5,421 nucleotides of DNA from positions 1-5,421 of the forward strand of contig DINC01000061.1 in assembly GCA_002425885.1 (NCBI GenBank), given 5' to 3'. Origin of the DNA: Spirochaetia bacterium UBA5550 (GTDB lineage Bacteria > Spirochaetota > UBA4802 > UBA5550). A model generated the notes under the pieces. The model did no database searches, was not told the DNA's origin, and was given only the letters and a program-made list of their open reading frames with translations. This document shows positions 1 to 5,421 of the stretch, one piece after another; position 1 is the stretch's first letter, and the number at the start of each line of letters is the position of its first letter. The position numbers and the translations under genes are program-made.

Positions 1-2
1 AG

Positions 3-296
3 AGCCTGACAATAAATGAACTTGAAGGCGCCTGGAGCTGTGTTGATGAGTCTCTCAGACATTATCCTGAAAAAGTTATAGTAGACCTCTCGGCGCTTTC
101 ATCTATTGATTCCGCAGGGATCGGATTTCTGGTAAAGTTGCATAAAAAAACAAGAATATACTGTGTGGATCTTGTTTTTACAGGACTCTCGGATTCACTC
201 AAAAGGCTTTTTTTTGTAACAGGTATTCTGCCGTTTTTTAATGTCATCTCCCCTGAAGAACTTCAGTCATCTGTCCTTGAAACCGCGTTTTATTAA
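3..296 (+). CDS. STAS-domain protein, C-terminal fragment (5' end outside window)
   Basis: The open frame runs in from the left edge and ends at TAA 294-296, leaving 97 residues with no in-frame ATG, so the start lies outside. The fragment begins at about the first helix of a STAS fold. It then shows the strand VIVDLS (fragment residues 25-30), the signature loop IDSAGIGFLV (35-44), and the late GLSDSLKRLF segment leading into the last helix. STAS proteins bind partner proteins as anti-sigma-factor antagonists (SpoIIAA/RsbV type), as MlaB-like subunits of lipid transporters, or as domains of larger proteins. The phosphoacceptor loop reads D-S-A-G: one of the two hydroxyl positions kept (Ser37), the other alanine, so switching by phosphorylation is possible but not shown. 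It ends just after the domain, so STAS is C-terminal or the whole protein. The next gene lies 139 bases downstream on the same strand with no convincing terminator between. Which STAS subfamily it belongs to cannot be told from this fragment. Confidence 0.82.
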   Translation, partial: SLTINELEGAWSCVDESLRHYPEKVIVDLSALSSIDSAGIGFLVKLHKKTRIYCVDLVFTGLSDSLKRLFFVTGILPFFNVISPEELQSSVLETAFY

Positions 297-424
297 ATCT
301 CAAGCTTATTTAAAATCATTTAAATTCCCTGTAACACAGTGCATTAATAGCTGTCATGTTTATAAAAAAAAGTTGATGTATTTGCGACAGCAGTATTTCC
401 TGAAATAGTTTTTTATTATTGGGC

Positions 425-430
425 AGGTGG
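425..430 (+). promoter_or_regulatory. Ribosome binding site of the DHH/CBS gene
   Basis: AGGTGG lies five bases before the ATG at 436 and supports that start. The first residues (MKIIVGHTNMD) place the DHH motif I at the very N-terminus, as is usual in this family, so no upstream start is needed. Confidence 0.7.
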
Positions 431-435
431 GTTAA

Positions 436-1731
436 ATGAAAATAATTGTGGGACATACCAATATGGACCTTGACTGCATAGGCTCTATTGTTCTTGTAAA
501 GTATCTCTATCCCGATTATACACCTGTTATGAGCAGGCTTATACACCCCTCTGCGAAAAATCTTTATAACCTGTATCATTACCATCTCGATTTTTCAACT
601 CCGGATGAACTTAAAGGCGAAACTGTTACTCATGCTGTGATTGTTGATACAAGGTCGGAGTCACGGGTAAAAGAATACTTTGAGGTTTTTGACAGCAGCG
701 CAACTGAGATAGAAATTTTTGATCATCACTCCGGTGACTCATGCGAGTTCAAAGGGGCTGTTGTTCACGAGGGGAACTATGGCTCGAATACAACAATGAT
801 AGGTCTTGAACTTATTAAAAAAAGAATTTCAATTTCCCCCAAAGATGCTACAATCGCTCTTACTGGTGTATACGCTGACACAGGCAACTTTACCCATGAT
901 AATGTAACAGAGGATGACTTCAGGGTCGCCTCGTATCTCCTTAAGCAGATGGCTGATATAAAGCTTGTTAACAATTTTCTTAAATCTCTCCGTGAGGATT
1001 ACCAGCTTTCACTTTTCCATGATATAATGAACACACTGGTGTGGCAGGATATCAAAGGTCACCAGATAGTCTTCAGTTATTATGCAATGGAGAAACAGGC
1101 CGCTGGACTTGCTGCGGTTGTAGAGGAGATATTTAACATTGAGAGTCCTGAAGCGATATTCGGAGTTTTTCATTTTGCTAAACCCGGAAGCACGGTGATC
1201 ATTGCAAGGAGCAATATGAACAGCATTGACCTTATAGATATACTGAGGCCCTTCGGCGGGGGCGGTCATCCTAAGGCAGCTTCAGCTCTTGTAAAGAAGG
1301 AGGAGGGGAGGGAGGTTTTCCGGAAACTGCTGGAACATCTCACCGTGCATCTTGAGCATGCTGTTACAGCCGGTGATATAATGACAAAAGAGGTTGTAAC
1401 CATTAAAGACAGCTGGACTCTCCGTGAGGCTTCAGAATTTCTTGAGGAGATCGATCTCTCAGGGGCCCCGGTTTTGAATGATAAGGGGGAAATGGCCGGG
1501 ATGCTAACACTGAGAGATATAATGAAGGGGAGAAAAAACGGTCAGATGAATACCCTTGTAAAAGCTCACATGAAAACAAAGCTTATAACCTGCTGTATTG
1601 ATCATACCATGAGGGAGATTGAAAACCTGATGTTTATAAACAGCATCGGCCACCTCCCTGTTATGGATAATGGGAAAATTACCGGTATTATTACAAGAAA
1701 CGATCTCCTGGGTTTTCTCCAGGAGAAGTAA
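436..1731 (+). CDS. DHH-DHHA1 phosphoesterase with two C-terminal CBS domains
   Basis: This 431-residue protein should be cytoplasmic, having no signal peptide or membrane segment. Residues 1-165 carry the metal-binding DHH motifs: GHTNMDLD (H7, D11, D13), VDTR (D71), DHH (96-98) and ADTGNF (D148), so the Mn-dependent active site looks intact. Residues about 200-300 are a DHHA1 substrate-binding domain with GGGGHPKAAS (274-283, H278). Two CBS domains follow, about 313-364 and 375-428, each ending in the usual G-x-(I/L)-T-x-x-D pattern (TLRDIM, TRNDLL). CBS pairs usually bind adenine nucleotides and regulate the attached domain. The order DHH-DHHA1-CBS-CBS matches the N-terminal half of long bacterial tRNA nucleotidyltransferase fusions, but here the nucleotidyltransferase is absent and the gene ends cleanly. 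It is not a CBS-type family II pyrophosphatase, where CBS domains sit between DHH and DHHA2. The substrate (short RNA, cyclic-dinucleotide product or other phosphoester) is unknown. Confidence 0.9.
   Translation: MKIIVGHTNMDLDCIGSIVLVKYLYPDYTPVMSRLIHPSAKNLYNLYHYHLDFSTPDELKGETVTHAVIVDTRSESRVKEYFEVFDSSATEIEIFDHHSGDSCEFKGAVVHEGNYGSNTTMIGLELIKKRISISPKDATIALTGVYADTGNFTHDNVTEDDFRVASYLLKQMADIKLVNNFLKSLREDYQLSLFHDIMNTLVWQDIKGHQIVFSYYAMEKQAAGLAAVVEEIFNIESPEAIFGVFHFAKPGSTVIIARSNMNSIDLIDILRPFGGGGHPKAASALVKKEEGREVFRKLLEHLTVHLEHAVTAGDIMTKEVVTIKDSWTLREASEFLEEIDLSGAPVLNDKGEMAGMLTLRDIMKGRKNGQMNTLVKAHMKTKLITCCIDHTMREIENLMFINSIGHLPVMDNGKITGIITRNDLLGFLQEK
1704..1726. other. Inverted repeat at the convergent gene junction, possible weak terminator
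   Basis: TCTCCTGG (1704-1711) pairs perfectly with CCAGGAGA (1719-1726) around a seven-base loop. It lies inside the last codons of the DHH/CBS gene, just before the abutting stop codons. A T6 run at 1750-1755 follows on the plus strand, but 23 bases away; the minus-strand continuation is only loosely T-rich. It could slow or end transcription in either direction, since this junction has no intergenic room for a terminator, but it is not a canonical intrinsic terminator. Confidence 0.3.
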
Positions 1732-3303
1732 TCACTCCATCTCCCCGGCTTTTTTCATAAGCTCTTTAGCGCTGCCGGAGATATTGGCTGAAGATTGTGC
1801 CAGTTCATTTATCTCTTTCACCATTTCACTGACAATGAGATTAAGGTCCTCAAGGGCGTTGCTTGTATTTTCAAGGGCGTTCTTCTGTTCATCAGTCCCT
1901 GTTCCGATTGATTTAGCGAGGGATATATTCGCCTCCATCTGGCGGATTATGGAGTTGATGTACTTCTCCTCAACCATAAGAGAATCCTGAAGTATCATTA
2001 TGTTTCCTGTACTTCCGGTCATTTCTTCAATCATCTCTTTTATAACAGACGCTGAATCTTTGATAACATCAACACCCTTTTTTGTGACGGAGTTGTTCAG
2101 CGTAAGAACACTATCTATCTCCTTGATGCTTTCCGTTGTGAGAAATGCGAGTTTACCTATCTCGTCAGCAACTACGGCAAAACCTCTCCCATGCTCTCCT
2201 GCCCTTGCTGCTTCAATGCTGGCGTTAAGTGAAAGTAAGTTTATTTTGTCGGCTATGTCTATGATTATTGAAACAGTATCGGAGATCTTGCCGCTCTGTT
2301 CAGCGATGGTATTCATTGTGCTTTCAACATCAGTCAGTTTTTCATTTGCAAGAGTTGTTTTCTCTGAGACACGCTGAATACCGGTATATGTGGAGTCCAG
2401 GTTTGTCTTTGTCTCTGACTTGATATTTTTAAAATCATCAATAATTTCATCCATCCTGACGTTGCCGTCAATCTGCTCAATGGTTGTGTTGTGAATGCTC
2501 TCTGATGAACCGCGAAGTTCTTCGAGAGTTGCGGAAATCTCCTCAAAGGTCGCGGCCTGGCTCTGCATCTTGTCGTTGAATTTGACTATAAGTTCATTCT
2601 GTGATTCCACTTCGCCAAAGAGATTGGACATATTATCTTTGATGACTCCATTCATATCTTTCATCTGGCTTACGCGCTTCTGTATTTCATTATGCTGCAG
2701 AGTTGTGCGTCTGACAAACTGATTCACAATCATAACCCATCTGTATGAAATGGCCGCAATAAGAACTCCGGCAGCCACGAAAAAAATCTCTCTCGTAAGA
2801 ACTACTCCGTGGTAAATCTGACCGTTTTCAAAAGCGTTGAAAGAGTATTCAGCACCATTTGTTACTGCAAGATAAACAAATAATGACCAGATAAATGTTG
2901 AGACAAGAGTTACTGTTAAAAGAAGTTTCTCACGCAGATAAAGAGAGGATAGAAAGATCATAATTACAAGAAGAGCTGATGAGTTATACGAGGAAAGAGC
3001 AAATGTCCAGCCAAGTGATGCAGCATATTTGAATTTTGCCACCAGCGGAATTGCAATAGAAAGAAAGCTGGTAATCCAGATGGTAATTGTGGCATCTTTT
3101 CTGTTTTTCAGGCGCCGGTAGGTTACGAAAGAAAGGGTGCAGCATAGAAGGGTTATAGCTATGGGCCCCATGGTTTCAGAAAATGAAACTTTACTGATAA
3201 AAAGAAAAGCTATTCCGGCACTCATAGTTATGGCAAATGACACAATATAAGAAAAGGATGTTTTTATAAGGAGTGTTTCACCGGCATCATAAGTTTTATT
3301 CAT
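1732..3303 (-). CDS. Six-TM methyl-accepting chemotaxis protein without HAMP (receptor 1)
   Basis: This 523-residue chemoreceptor should sit in the inner membrane and control CheA through CheW. Six hydrophobic segments (about 16-37, 43-61, 71-90, 104-122, 127-148, 169-190) form the sensor. Basic loops at 62-69 and after 190 place both ends in the cytoplasm. There is no large periplasmic domain; the longest outer loop, about 149-170, holds GAE, HGV and TRE. TM6 runs directly into coiled coil with no recognisable HAMP. The signalling hairpin tip is [19 protein letters not shown] (354-372), then RGFAVVADE. Two overlapping methylation-type heptads, [10 protein letters not shown] (250-259) and [10 protein letters not shown] (257-266), and a C-helix site around DEQKNA (471-476) suggest CheR/CheB adaptation. 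No CheR-docking pentapeptide ends the protein. ATG 3303 is supported by AGAGGA (3309-3314 on the plus strand) five bases upstream. It lies downstream of its paralogue at 3620-5185 and is convergent with the DHH/CBS gene. The ligand is unknown. Confidence 0.93.
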   Translation of the reverse strand: MNKTYDAGETLLIKTSFSYIVSFAITMSAGIAFLFISKVSFSETMGPIAITLLCCTLSFVTYRRLKNRKDATITIWITSFLSIAIPLVAKFKYAASLGWTFALSSYNSSALLVIMIFLSSLYLREKLLLTVTLVSTFIWSLFVYLAVTNGAEYSFNAFENGQIYHGVVLTREIFFVAAGVLIAAISYRWVMIVNQFVRRTTLQHNEIQKRVSQMKDMNGVIKDNMSNLFGEVESQNELIVKFNDKMQSQAATFEEISATLEELRGSSESIHNTTIEQIDGNVRMDEIIDDFKNIKSETKTNLDSTYTGIQRVSEKTTLANEKLTDVESTMNTIAEQSGKISDTVSIIIDIADKINLLSLNASIEAARAGEHGRGFAVVADEIGKLAFLTTESIKEIDSVLTLNNSVTKKGVDVIKDSASVIKEMIEEMTGSTGNIMILQDSLMVEEKYINSIIRQMEANISLAKSIGTGTDEQKNALENTSNALEDLNLIVSEMVKEINELAQSSANISGSAKELMKKAGEME

Positions 3304-3354
3304 GAATATCCTCTGATCTTTTAATTTCAGACTTGTTTCTTCTTTATATTTTTC

Positions 3355-3391
3355 GGGGAGTTTAAGTGGAGATGCTCCTCAAAAACTCCCC
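3355..3391 (-). other. Inverted repeat in the 5' leader of receptor 1
   Basis: On the minus strand GGGGAGTTT (3391-3383) pairs perfectly with AAACTCCCC (3363-3355), nine base pairs. The 19-base apical part contains a second small hairpin, GGAG-cat-CTCC. It sits about 40 bases upstream of the Shine-Dalgarno. The flank on the minus strand is A-rich, not a T run, and the plus-strand T run (3408-3414) is 16 bases away, so it does not look like an intrinsic terminator. It may be a leader RNA structure or an operator-like site; the function is unknown. Confidence 0.4.
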
Positions 3392-3439
3392 TGCCTCATT
3401 GTGTATGTTTTTTTAAACCGGGAGCTTGGAAACAAATCT

Positions 3440-3489
3440 ATTGTATATTGAATACCTGCCTATAATTATCAAAAAATACCGGACGTCAA
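3440..3489 (-). promoter_or_regulatory. Candidate promoter region of receptor 1
   Basis: On the minus strand TTGACG (3489-3484) and TTGATA (3472-3467) resemble -35 boxes. TATAGG (3464-3459), AATATA (3449-3444) and TACAAT (3445-3440) are possible -10 boxes. Spacings are imperfect: TTGATA to AATATA is 17 bases but that -10 is poor, while TTGACG to TATAGG is 19. A separate promoter is expected because the upstream paralogue ends in a strong terminator. Which pair is used cannot be decided from sequence. Confidence 0.3.
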
Positions 3490-3558
3490 TACATAATAAT
3501 GTCGCGCTGTCTTTTTTAAGAACTTAGTTTTAAAAATTTTTACGATTGATTTGCTTAT

Positions 3559-3589
3559 AAAAAAACCGGCCTCTTTTTTCCGGCCGGTT
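3559..3589 (-). terminator. Rho-independent terminator of receptor 2
   Basis: Read on the minus strand, AACCGGCC (3589-3582) and GGCCGGTT (3571-3564) form a perfect, GC-rich eight-base-pair stem around a ten-base loop. The T tract begins in the last stem bases, seven T in all (3565-3559). It lies 30 bases past the stop codon of the 3620-5185 gene. This is a textbook intrinsic terminator and implies that the two receptor genes are transcribed largely separately. Confidence 0.9.
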
Positions 3590-3619
3590 CTTCTTTAAAA
3601 TAGAATGTTAAAAGTGCAG

Positions 3620-5185
3620 TCACACGGTCTCTTCAGCTCTCTTCATAAGTTCTCCGGCGTTTTTAAAAATGTTTCCGGAAGATACAGCAAGTTCATTAAT
3701 TTCACTTACCATCTCACTGACAATCTGGTTCAGGTCTTCTACAGCGTTACTGGTGTTCTCTATGGCATTTTTCTGCTCATCAGTTCCGTTACCTATTGAT
3801 TTTGCCAGGGTTATATTCTCTTCCATCTGCCTGATGATTGAGTTGATATATTTCTCCTCCACCATAAGGGAATCCTGAAGTACTTTTATATTATCTGTGC
3901 TCCCTGACATTTCATTTATCATCTCTTTTATAACATGAGATGAATCCTTGATAACAGTAACACCTTTGCCTGTAACAGAGTTGTTAAGCGCGAGCACCTT
4001 CTCTATCTCTTTTATGCTTTCCGTTGTGAGGAACGCAAGTTTACCTATTTCGTCAGCAACAACAGCAAAGCCCTTCCCGTGATCACCGGCCCTTGCAGCC
4101 TCTATGCTTGCGTTAAGTGAAAGGAGGTTTATCTTATCCGCGATATCTATGATAATTGAAACAGTGTCGGATATCTTTCCGCTCTGTTCAGCTATGGTGT
4201 TCATTGTGCTTTCAACATCTATAAGCTTTTCGTTGGCGAAAGTAGTCTTATCAGAAACATTCTTTATGCCGTTATAAGTCGCGTTGAGGTTTGCCTTTGT
4301 CTCTGTCTTTATATTTTTGAAGTCAGCAATGATCTCATCCATGCGGACGTTTCCGTCAATCTGTTCAAGGGTTGTGTTGTGGATGTTTTCAGATGAGCCT
4401 CTCAGTTCCTCAAGTGTCGCGGAAATCTCCTCAAAAGTTGCGGCCTGGTTCTGCATCTTGTCATTGAATTTAACTACAAGCTCGTTCTGAGATTCAACTT
4501 CTGTTAAGAGAGATGTCATCTTTTCTTTTATCTCGCTGTTGATATCCTCCATCTGGTGAACACGTTTATGTATTTCTTCATTCTGAATTTCAGTCGTGTC
4601 CATAAAGTCATTTATTAACCTTATCCATCTGTTCAGCACATAAGAAATTATAGCCGTGGTGATGATAAAGAAAAACTCACGTGTGGGTATAACTCCATGA
4701 AAAATTATTCCATTATTAACCACGTTATATGAAAACTCTGCGCCGCTTTTAAGCGCTATATAAACAAAAACTGACCATATGGTTATCCCTGTAACTGATA
4801 TAACCTGAAATAGGCGATTTTTAAGAAAGAGTGAAGATATAAAAATCATGAATACAATAACAATAGATGAGTTGTATGATTCAAGCGCCAATGTCCATCC
4901 GAACTTCCGGACATAACCCATTTTCGCAATGAAAGGGATGCTCAGGGTAATAAAGGATAAAATCCATATCAGTATTCCGGAATCCTTATGTTTTTTTTTG
5001 TTATGGTATATCATAAAGGAAAGAGTAATGCATATCACGGTAATAAATACTATCGGCAGAATTTCGGCTGCAGATACTTTTGCGATAACCTGAAATGTAA
5101 TCGCTGTTAATAATCCCATGGTCAGGGAAATCATATAGGTAAAGGATGTCCGCATATGAAGAGATTCTCTGGCTGTATAGTTCAT
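3620..5185 (-). CDS. Six-TM methyl-accepting chemotaxis protein without HAMP (receptor 2)
   Basis: This 521-residue paralogue of the downstream receptor aligns with it without internal gaps (shifted by two residues). Over the last 293 positions about 84% are identical; over the membrane part (14-194) about 44%. Six predicted helices lie near 16-37, 41-60, 70-88, 98-120, 125-145 and 168-188, with a basic cytoplasmic loop at 61-67. Residues kept in both sensors include GWT (96-98), SYNSS (103-107), GAE (148-150), HGV (163-165) and TRE (168-170), making them candidates for structure or ligand sensing. There is no HAMP. Methylation-type heptads lie at 248-264 and near DEQKNA (469-474). The tip is [19 protein letters not shown] (352-370), with Asp368 where Glu is normal. 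No C-terminal CheR pentapeptide is present. ATG 5185 has AAGGA (5196-5200) ten bases upstream, a slightly long spacing. It ends before a strong terminator. The ligand is unknown. Confidence 0.93.
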   Translation of the reverse strand: MNYTARESLHMRTSFTYMISLTMGLLTAITFQVIAKVSAAEILPIVFITVICITLSFMIYHNKKKHKDSGILIWILSFITLSIPFIAKMGYVRKFGWTLALESYNSSIVIVFMIFISSLFLKNRLFQVISVTGITIWSVFVYIALKSGAEFSYNVVNNGIIFHGVIPTREFFFIITTAIISYVLNRWIRLINDFMDTTEIQNEEIHKRVHQMEDINSEIKEKMTSLLTEVESQNELVVKFNDKMQNQAATFEEISATLEELRGSSENIHNTTLEQIDGNVRMDEIIADFKNIKTETKANLNATYNGIKNVSDKTTFANEKLIDVESTMNTIAEQSGKISDTVSIIIDIADKINLLSLNASIEAARAGDHGKGFAVVADEIGKLAFLTTESIKEIEKVLALNNSVTGKGVTVIKDSSHVIKEMINEMSGSTDNIKVLQDSLMVEEKYINSIIRQMEENITLAKSIGNGTDEQKNAIENTSNAVEDLNQIVSEMVSEINELAVSSGNIFKNAGELMKRAEETV

Positions 5186-5222
5186 TATTATCTAGTCCTT
5201 AAAATGTTTGTTTTTTAAGGCA

Positions 5223-5250
5223 ATTTTTAATAACTTATAAAAACTGTCAA
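5223..5250 (-). promoter_or_regulatory. Candidate promoter of receptor 2
   Basis: A perfect -35 box, TTGACA, occurs on the minus strand at 5250-5245. With a 16-base spacer the -10 would be AAAAAT (5228-5223, four of six matches), within an AT-rich stretch. It starts about 40 bases upstream of the start codon and lies downstream of the terminator at 5277-5303, so it is well placed to drive this gene alone. It looks like a sigma-70 promoter; no sigma-28 motif, common for chemotaxis genes, is visible. Confidence 0.45.
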
Positions 5251-5276
5251 TTATCTAATATCTGTTAGATTTGGAG

Positions 5277-5303
5277 AAAAAAAATACAGCCCTGGGTGGG
5301 CTG
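5277..5303 (-). terminator. Rho-independent terminator of a gene beyond the right edge
   Basis: On the minus strand CAGCCC (5303-5298) and GGGCTG (5292-5287) form a six-base-pair GC-rich stem with a five-base loop, followed after two bases by eight T (5284-5277). On the plus strand the same stem has no T run. The gene it ends must lie upstream on the minus strand, to the right. Its last codons may fall within 5304-5421, where two minus-strand frames are open to the edge and stop near 5403 and 5363, but I cannot tell which, if either, is real. Confidence 0.8.
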
Positions 5304-5421
5304 CTTAAAGTTTGCCGGTTCTTTTTTATGAGGATTTGATTGAGTTATACAAAAACAGTAAACTATTTCTGTATAAGGTGTGTGTTGTACTTAACATAAG
5401 TATTAAATACCGGTATAGTCA

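Larger units (their letters stand above)
3304..3619. other. 316-base intergenic region between the two chemoreceptor genes
   Basis: No credible gene lies here on either strand; only very short, unsupported open frames occur. The right part (3559-3589) is the terminator of the upstream receptor gene. The left part is the leader of the downstream receptor gene, with its Shine-Dalgarno AGAGGA at 3309-3314, an inverted repeat at 3355-3391 and candidate promoter hexamers at 3440-3489. I looked for the conserved core of c-di-GMP riboswitches, which can precede chemotaxis genes, and did not find it. I also saw no sigma-28 (GCCGATAA-like) or sigma-54 (TGGCAC/TTGCA) promoter. Confidence 0.75.

Noticed and set aside
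62..247. Minus-strand open frame of 61 codons opposite the STAS fragment
   Set aside because: The plus frame shows a clear STAS signature; this is its antisense shadow.
297..435. Terminator or promoter between the STAS and DHH/CBS genes
   Set aside because: There is only a four-base ACAG/CTGT stem without a T run and poor promoter matches (for example TTGCGA at 382-387 with no good -10), so neither is called.
316..585. Minus-strand open frame of 89 codons overlapping the start of the DHH/CBS gene
   Set aside because: It is antisense to the well-supported DHH/CBS N-terminus, the product resembles no family I know, and it has no domain motif.
436..1731. Family II (Mn-dependent) inorganic pyrophosphatase with CBS domains
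   Set aside because: The DHHA1 motif GGGGHPKAAS and the C-terminal position of both CBS domains do not fit that family, which has a DHHA2 domain after the CBS insert.
2000..2377. Plus-strand open frame of 125 codons inside receptor 1
   Set aside because: It is the antisense of the conserved signalling domain. Similar antisense frames recur at matching places in both paralogues (for example 2495-2722 and 4284-4490) because the coding strands are similar, not because they encode proteins.
3304..3619. Possible c-di-GMP riboswitch or sigma-28/sigma-54 promoter upstream of receptor 1
   Set aside because: The riboswitch core and the sigma-28 and sigma-54 consensus elements were looked for on the minus strand and are not there.
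1732..5185. The long direct repeat as a sign of a transposon or composite mobile element
   Set aside because: The repeated units are whole receptor genes diverged at many synonymous sites, with no terminal inverted repeats, target duplications or transposase.
5304..5421. Short minus-strand frames reaching the right edge
   Set aside because: The terminator at 5277-5303 implies a gene ending nearby, but the open stretches are too short to choose a frame or name a product.

Overview
The window carries four protein-coding genes and a few transcription signals, with no sign of a mobile element, CRISPR array or RNA gene. It reads as a Gram-negative-type bacterial chromosome, AT-leaning (around 40% G+C by eye), with Shine-Dalgarno starts and rho-independent terminators. 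The N-terminal half of the DHH/CBS protein resembles the DHH-CBS module that Geobacter- and Deferribacteres-like bacteria fuse to a tRNA nucleotidyltransferase. Together with the chemoreceptor pair this suggests a motile bacterium of the Deferribacterota or a deltaproteobacterial relative. That placement is inference and weak.

Layout. Positions 3-296 (+) hold the C-terminal end of a STAS-domain protein cut by the left edge. After a 139-base gap comes a complete gene (436-1731, +) for a 431-residue DHH-DHHA1 phosphoesterase with two C-terminal CBS domains. It meets the next gene tail to tail with no base between the two stop codons. The rest of the window is minus strand: two paralogous chemoreceptor genes, 1732-3303 and 3620-5185, separated by a 316-base intergenic stretch that holds the terminator of the upstream copy (3559-3589) and the promoter/leader region of the downstream copy. 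A second minus-strand terminator at 5277-5303 belongs to a gene beyond the right edge.

Function. The two chemoreceptors are the most distinctive content. Each has six predicted membrane helices, only short extracytoplasmic loops, no HAMP domain, a long cytoplasmic coiled-coil hairpin and no CheR-docking tail pentapeptide. They align without internal gaps: about 84% identical over the last 293 residues (the signalling domain) but only about 44% over the membrane part. This is the pattern expected of a duplicated receptor whose sensor changed while its contacts with CheA/CheW and other receptors were held constant. The STAS and DHH/CBS genes share orientation and may be co-transcribed, but nothing in the sequence ties them functionally to the receptors. 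I see no clear new multi-gene system. The most worthwhile leads are the membrane-embedded sensor module and the stand-alone DHH-DHHA1-CBS-CBS protein.
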